Below the pieces are notes generated by a model that saw only the letters and a program-made list of their open reading frames with translations, was not told where the DNA came from and ran no database searches. Both the position numbers and the translations under genes were made by a program. A DNA stretch of 64,000 bases from Haliotis asinina (Eukaryota > Mollusca > Gastropoda > Lepetellida > Haliotidae). The stretch covers positions 54,336,843 to 54,400,842 of the forward strand of contig NC_090282.1 of the NCBI RefSeq assembly GCF_037392515.1. Reading direction: 5' to 3'. Below are positions 60,226 through 64,000 of this stretch, in pieces (the stretch's first letter is position 1; each line of letters opens with the position of its first letter).

Positions 60226-60261
60226 AATACAGGGCAAATCTTATAAGATTTGTCCTGTATT
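60226..60261. other. 36-bp spacerless palindrome
   Basis: aatacagggcaaatcttata then agatttgtcctgtatt: 17 of 18 positions pair (one G-T mismatch) with no central spacer. Such palindromes extrude as cruciforms and are usually unstable. Confidence 0.9.
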
Positions 60262-60599
60262 GCTACACCAACTTCTGAATGCCTTTGCAGAATTGTGAAC
60301 TGGAACATTGTCCCAGAGGAATAAATACCTTAAGTGACTTGTCCTCCACGTTTCACCTCGATATTTTCAGGCAGCTGACTCGGCTGATTAGCATAATTAT
60401 GCAAAATTAAAGGTCTAAAGTTTCCACCTGTAGCGTTTTTTGGGAATCCAACTGACAGATCACATTTTGCGATCGTCGGAGGAGACATAAGATTTGAAGA
60501 GGCAAACTCAAGAAGTACAAGCACACATGGTCATGAGCAGAATGTTCTAAAATTTATTGCTGTATTGAATGTTTACTCTGCTAACTCCATACCTCCTCT
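60262..60599. other. Non-coding stretch
   Basis: Nothing recognised. Confidence 0.35.
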
Positions 60600-60604
60600 G
60601 CCAT

Positions 60605-60605
60605 C

Positions 60606-60636
<31 letters not shown>

Positions 60637-60702
60637 CACTGTGTGTGTTTGTGTGTGTGTGAGAGAGAGGGACAGAGAGAGAGAGAGAGAGAGAGAGAGC
60701 GC
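60605..60702. repeat. (CT)n - GT - (GA)n compound microsatellite
   Basis: A CT tract of about 34 bases, a GT-rich spacer and a GA tract of about 40 bases. CT and GA tracts are mutually complementary, so the single strand can fold into one long hairpin, and the duplex can form triplex DNA. Confidence 0.95.
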
Positions 60703-61487
60703 TAGTGTGTGAGTGTGTAGGCTTTCCTTAGTTCGGGAGACAATAAGCTGTCTGGGTTTTCCATTCTATCTATGTAATGCAGAATGTACCTCGCTTTTTT
60801 GTCTTTATTTATGACAGATACGAGAACGTTGATGCTTATGTTATCCAACATGTAATTGCAAGTGAAGCTGATTTAACTTAGTAGCCGACCATGTGATATC
60901 CTAAGGGGTGGGACTCGTTAATAATAAAGTGTTTTGAAGATAAATTTGCCCTTAGGTCATGAAAACGTGTTCTCATTATAAGAAAAAGTACTTGTTTGTC
61001 TTGAAGCGCTGTTAAAACATTCCGTGTCAAACAAAACTGCCAGGCCTAAATGTGTGGTCCGTCATACCAGCATGTACGCAGATGGGTATAACTACAGCTT
61101 AAATCCCTTAACTATATATACTTTAGATGTTTTACAGCGTTTATATTGGAAATCTCCTTATCTCCTACTTTCCTGAACCTTTTCGGCTATGGGAGGGGTG
61201 TCGTGGCCCAAGAACCAGTCAGTTATACCCGTGGGACAGTTACCTGGTGACAGGGGTGAGAGGTATACAGCTACTTGAATCAGTAAACACTCCCCCACAA
61301 GGCCCCTCAGATCCAGGCAACCTACACCGACAGACAGACTTGCCCCAACAATGGCCCTGTTGATGAAGTAGAAACTTATCGGGCCGGACAACTTTCTCCC
61401 CGTCTTCTAAATACTGAAGTCAAAACAATGTGTTACTAATGAAAGTTCCACTACCATTCAGTTATCATGTGCATTGTCGTATAACTT
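60703..61487. other. Non-coding stretch
   Basis: Nothing recognised. Confidence 0.35.
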
Positions 61488-61542
61488 TTGTGTGAGTGCA
61501 CCGTATCATACAGCGTACACGTTTATCTATTTAAAAAGCACA

Positions 61543-62016
61543 GTGTGCGTGCATCATTCAGGGGTACCATCCTAGGTATAGGTGTCCCTGTTCATAACGT
61601 ATACGGTGTGCGTGCATCATTCAGGGGTATCATCCGGGGTATAGGTGTCCCTGTTCATAACGTATACGGTGTGCGTGCATCATTCAGGGGTACCATCCTA
61701 GGTATAGGTGTCCCTGTTCATAACGTATACGGTGTGCGTGCATCGTTCAGGGGTATCATCCGGGGTATAGGTGTCCCTGTTCATAACGTATACGGTGTGC
61801 GTGCATCATTCAGGGGTACCATCCTAGGTATAGGTGTCCCTGTTCATAACGTATACGGTGTGCGTGCATCATTCAGGGGTATCATCCGGGGTATAGGTGT
61901 CCCTGTTCATAACGTATACGTTGTGCGTGCATCGTTCAGGGGCATCATCCGGGGTATAGGTGTCCCTGTTCATAACGTATACGGTGTGCGTGCATCGTTC
62001 AGGGGTATTATCTAAG
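61543..62016 (+). repeat. 63-bp tandem repeat, 7.5 copies, open as a 21-residue peptide repeat
   Basis: Units start gtgtgcgtgcatcattcagg at 61543, 61606, 61669, 61732, 61795, 61858, 61921 and 61984. They alternate between a GTILGIG and a GIIRGIG version (tac catcctagg / tat catccgggg) for six copies, a 126-bp higher-order pattern. The frame from ATG 61488 (175 codons) reads VRASFRGIIRGIGVPVHNVY per unit and ends at TAA in the diverged last unit. No domain, signal peptide or splice evidence. Because 63 is a multiple of 3, an open frame is expected by default. Confidence 0.93.
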
Positions 62017-64000
62017 GCACAGGTGTGCGACGCAAATTGTAATAACGCGGTAATAGTAAACTGCGGCAAATTGTAAAACAGGCCTGTCATGATGCCTATT
62101 GCACACACTATCGTTATCATATAGTATAGCAGGCTGCAGATTCCAGCAACAAATACATAAACAAGTTATTGTCCTGTCGTAGAAATGGACATGTGTTACT
62201 CTTCCGCTATCTTAAAATCGACCGGACGTTATTAAGAAAGTGTGAAATCATAATACCTTTAACGTTATTCTAAAAGCGAACAATGAATAAATAAACACAT
62301 TATACGTGGGCACTGTGGAACCGGTTCACTGACAATTAGCAATACATCATTTAAACCAGGTTTCCGGATGCAGAACGGAAGTAGATGCTGAATGATTGGT
62401 AATTTGCTTCAACGTCCCTTGTATTTCTAAGACGCGTGCTTGACACTAGTTATGGGGAAATAAGTTAACCTTTCAGAAAGTGTGTACCAGAGTAGTAGCC
62501 TATGGCTCAATGACTAACACGTTTGGCTCTGTGACGTCAGATGTCTGCTTTTACTGCCCTTTCACCACTCAGCCTTGTGCCAGATTTACGTTCAAATAGT
62601 CCCGTCAGTTATGTGGTACAAGTGACATCTTTATAAATGTCACATTTCAGCTATCAATTTAACATGAAGTCGTTTGTGGTTGATTTTAATGATCTGGGTA
62701 ACACAAGAAGTTGAAACAATCGGGTAATTGTTAAAAGTGGAAATGCTGCGCGGAAGTCGACACCATGAAGAGAAACATGTGTTTCGCTGTGTTTGCAGTG
62801 GGGGGAAATATAAACTTTCTGTGCTTCCATGAGCCACAGACCACATATAAAACCTGAAGCAGCAATGTGGTGTAAACTGATTCCACACTGAAACGTAGAA
62901 ATAAACATATATTTCTATTTACTTACGGATTTAAAACTGAAGTTTTAAATCCGTCAAGAAAAACACGTAATCAAAGAACAGGCAACATATCAGAGTTAGA
63001 TTACAAGTCACGAATGCAGCAATAATACACATGCAACACGCACCGCAAATAATGAGACTGCACTACTATATATCATGTTCCTACGGATGTGTTCCTTTAC
63101 CATACAGGGAATATATTCCTTCTTTTACTGAAATTCATCCATTCCGTTCTGTCCAAATATAGACACACACTGTTCCTTCTTCGATCATGTCTCTCTGTTC
63201 TGAAATGATCCAACTTTAGTGACTTCATATGCCATGTATGTTGTTCCTCAGGCAATGCATCATCTACATGCATCAGCAAACAAATATGTGAACTGTATAT
63301 CTGACACTTGTCTTGTTTCTCCTGAGTGAGTTGAACTAATAATCCAGATTTTAACCGCTTTCTAGAGTGTATACGCTTAGGCTCAACTTTCCCCCCAAAT
63401 CATCAAACTCGTTCACTGGCAGATTTAGAATTGCATTCAACTGACACAGAATCTCTTAGCCAGTTTGATCTCACGTTTTCAGTATGTGTTTCTGACCTAT
63501 ACAAATGCGATAATAGTCTTTGTTTTCGGCGATCTACGGTTTGGACAATGTAGTCATATTGTAGTTGTGTTCTTTCTAAATTGTGTCATAGTCAACTTTC
63601 ATTTGCTTCAGAAATAACATTCACGAAATCTTTGTGGGACCACAAACTGGTGAAAAATACATTAAAAACGTATCCATTTTCCAGAAAGCCTCTGGGTACT
63701 GGAAACAATGTGCTTGAACTCCAGAATCATCACCACCTTGCGAAGAAATCAGGTCATCCCGAGGACTGGTCAGAAGCCCCGACACAAAACTTCTCCCAGA
63801 TAAAGACAGGGAGTCAAAAAGTGTTCTGGACATCTCGTAAGGACGAGTCAAAGTAGGGGATTAACTATCTGACTTGCTAGAGTTCCAACCTGTGGGAGCA
63901 AGCTTAAGCTGTCCTATCCTGACATGAGATCGTTGTATAAATCGTTGTATATACTCGTGTAACTGACCTCTAAGCATCCATATTAGTCATAATGTCAACA
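62017..64000. other. Non-coding stretch
   Basis: No gene recognised. A perfect inverted repeat at 62925-62954 (acggatttaaaact-ga-agttttaaatccgt, 14-bp arms, 2-bp spacer) is the only structure noted. The 91-codon frame at 63581-63856 has no domain. Confidence 0.4.

Noticed and set aside
62505..62560. A-box-like tggctcaatgactaacacg suggesting a tRNA or SINE
   Set aside because: No B box follows at a suitable distance and no tail is present.

Overview
The window looks like intergenic, repeat-dense DNA of a marine gastropod, most likely an abalone (Haliotis) or close relative. The main clue is a set of short interspersed elements ending in a 'gcggcgtaaaactaaactcactcactcac' type tail (28.9, 29.2, 36.3, 53.1 and, without the tail, 59.9 kb). 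I associate this tail with Haliotis genomes from memory, so the genus is an inference. Nothing prokaryotic is present: there are no operons and no dense ORFs, and splice-type exon borders are visible. I found no intact, confidently recognisable host gene. Almost every open frame is either random or an effect of a tandem repeat whose period is a multiple of 3.

Layout. 2.4-5.2 kb: two decayed genes from FLYWCH-zinc-finger / MULE-type transposases. The first keeps a full D-D-E core but is frameshifted. The second keeps the FLYWCH domain and the C-terminal tail but has lost the catalytic core. A perfect 68-bp tandem array lies between them. 5.6-6.4 kb: a 45-bp minisatellite interrupted by two small insertions. 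9-27 kb: mostly non-coding, with many minisatellites and microsatellites, a TA-flanked inverted-repeat MITE family and one weak candidate terminal exon at 24.9 kb. 28.9-29.5 and 36.3 kb: tailed SINEs. 30-47 kb: a remarkable run of long minisatellites (56, 41, 36, 22/44, 33 and 61 bp units). It includes about 2.4 kb of 'gaccagatcctacat' repeats and about 3.2 kb of 33-bp repeats that read as Thr/Pro-rich, mucin-like peptide. 49-53 kb: small repeats, an inverted-repeat transposon of about 0.9 kb and a tRNA-type SINE.

54.2-58.6 kb is the most informative part. A minus-strand gene for a DUF3504 / Crypton-derived tyrosine-recombinase-like protein (the KIAA1958/QRICH1/ZMYM relatives) has one visible intron and a nonsense codon. 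Its coding exon is split by a 3.3-kb non-autonomous LTR retrotransposon in antisense orientation. The two 831-bp LTRs are nearly identical, the flanks carry a perfect 5-bp target duplication (GTCCT), and the host reading frame resumes exactly across the insertion. 59.2-59.8 kb: a frameshifted pogo/Tigger (DDE_1) transposase remnant. 61.5-62.0 kb: a 63-bp repeat open as a 21-residue peptide repeat with alternating subtypes.

Overall the window is a graveyard and nursery of mobile elements and minisatellites, not a functional gene cluster. I did not find a convincing new multi-gene system. The best leads are the nested LTR-in-Crypton insertion, the FLYWCH-only deletion derivative, the hairpin-bearing duplicated module inside the LTR element, and the dense minisatellite belt.
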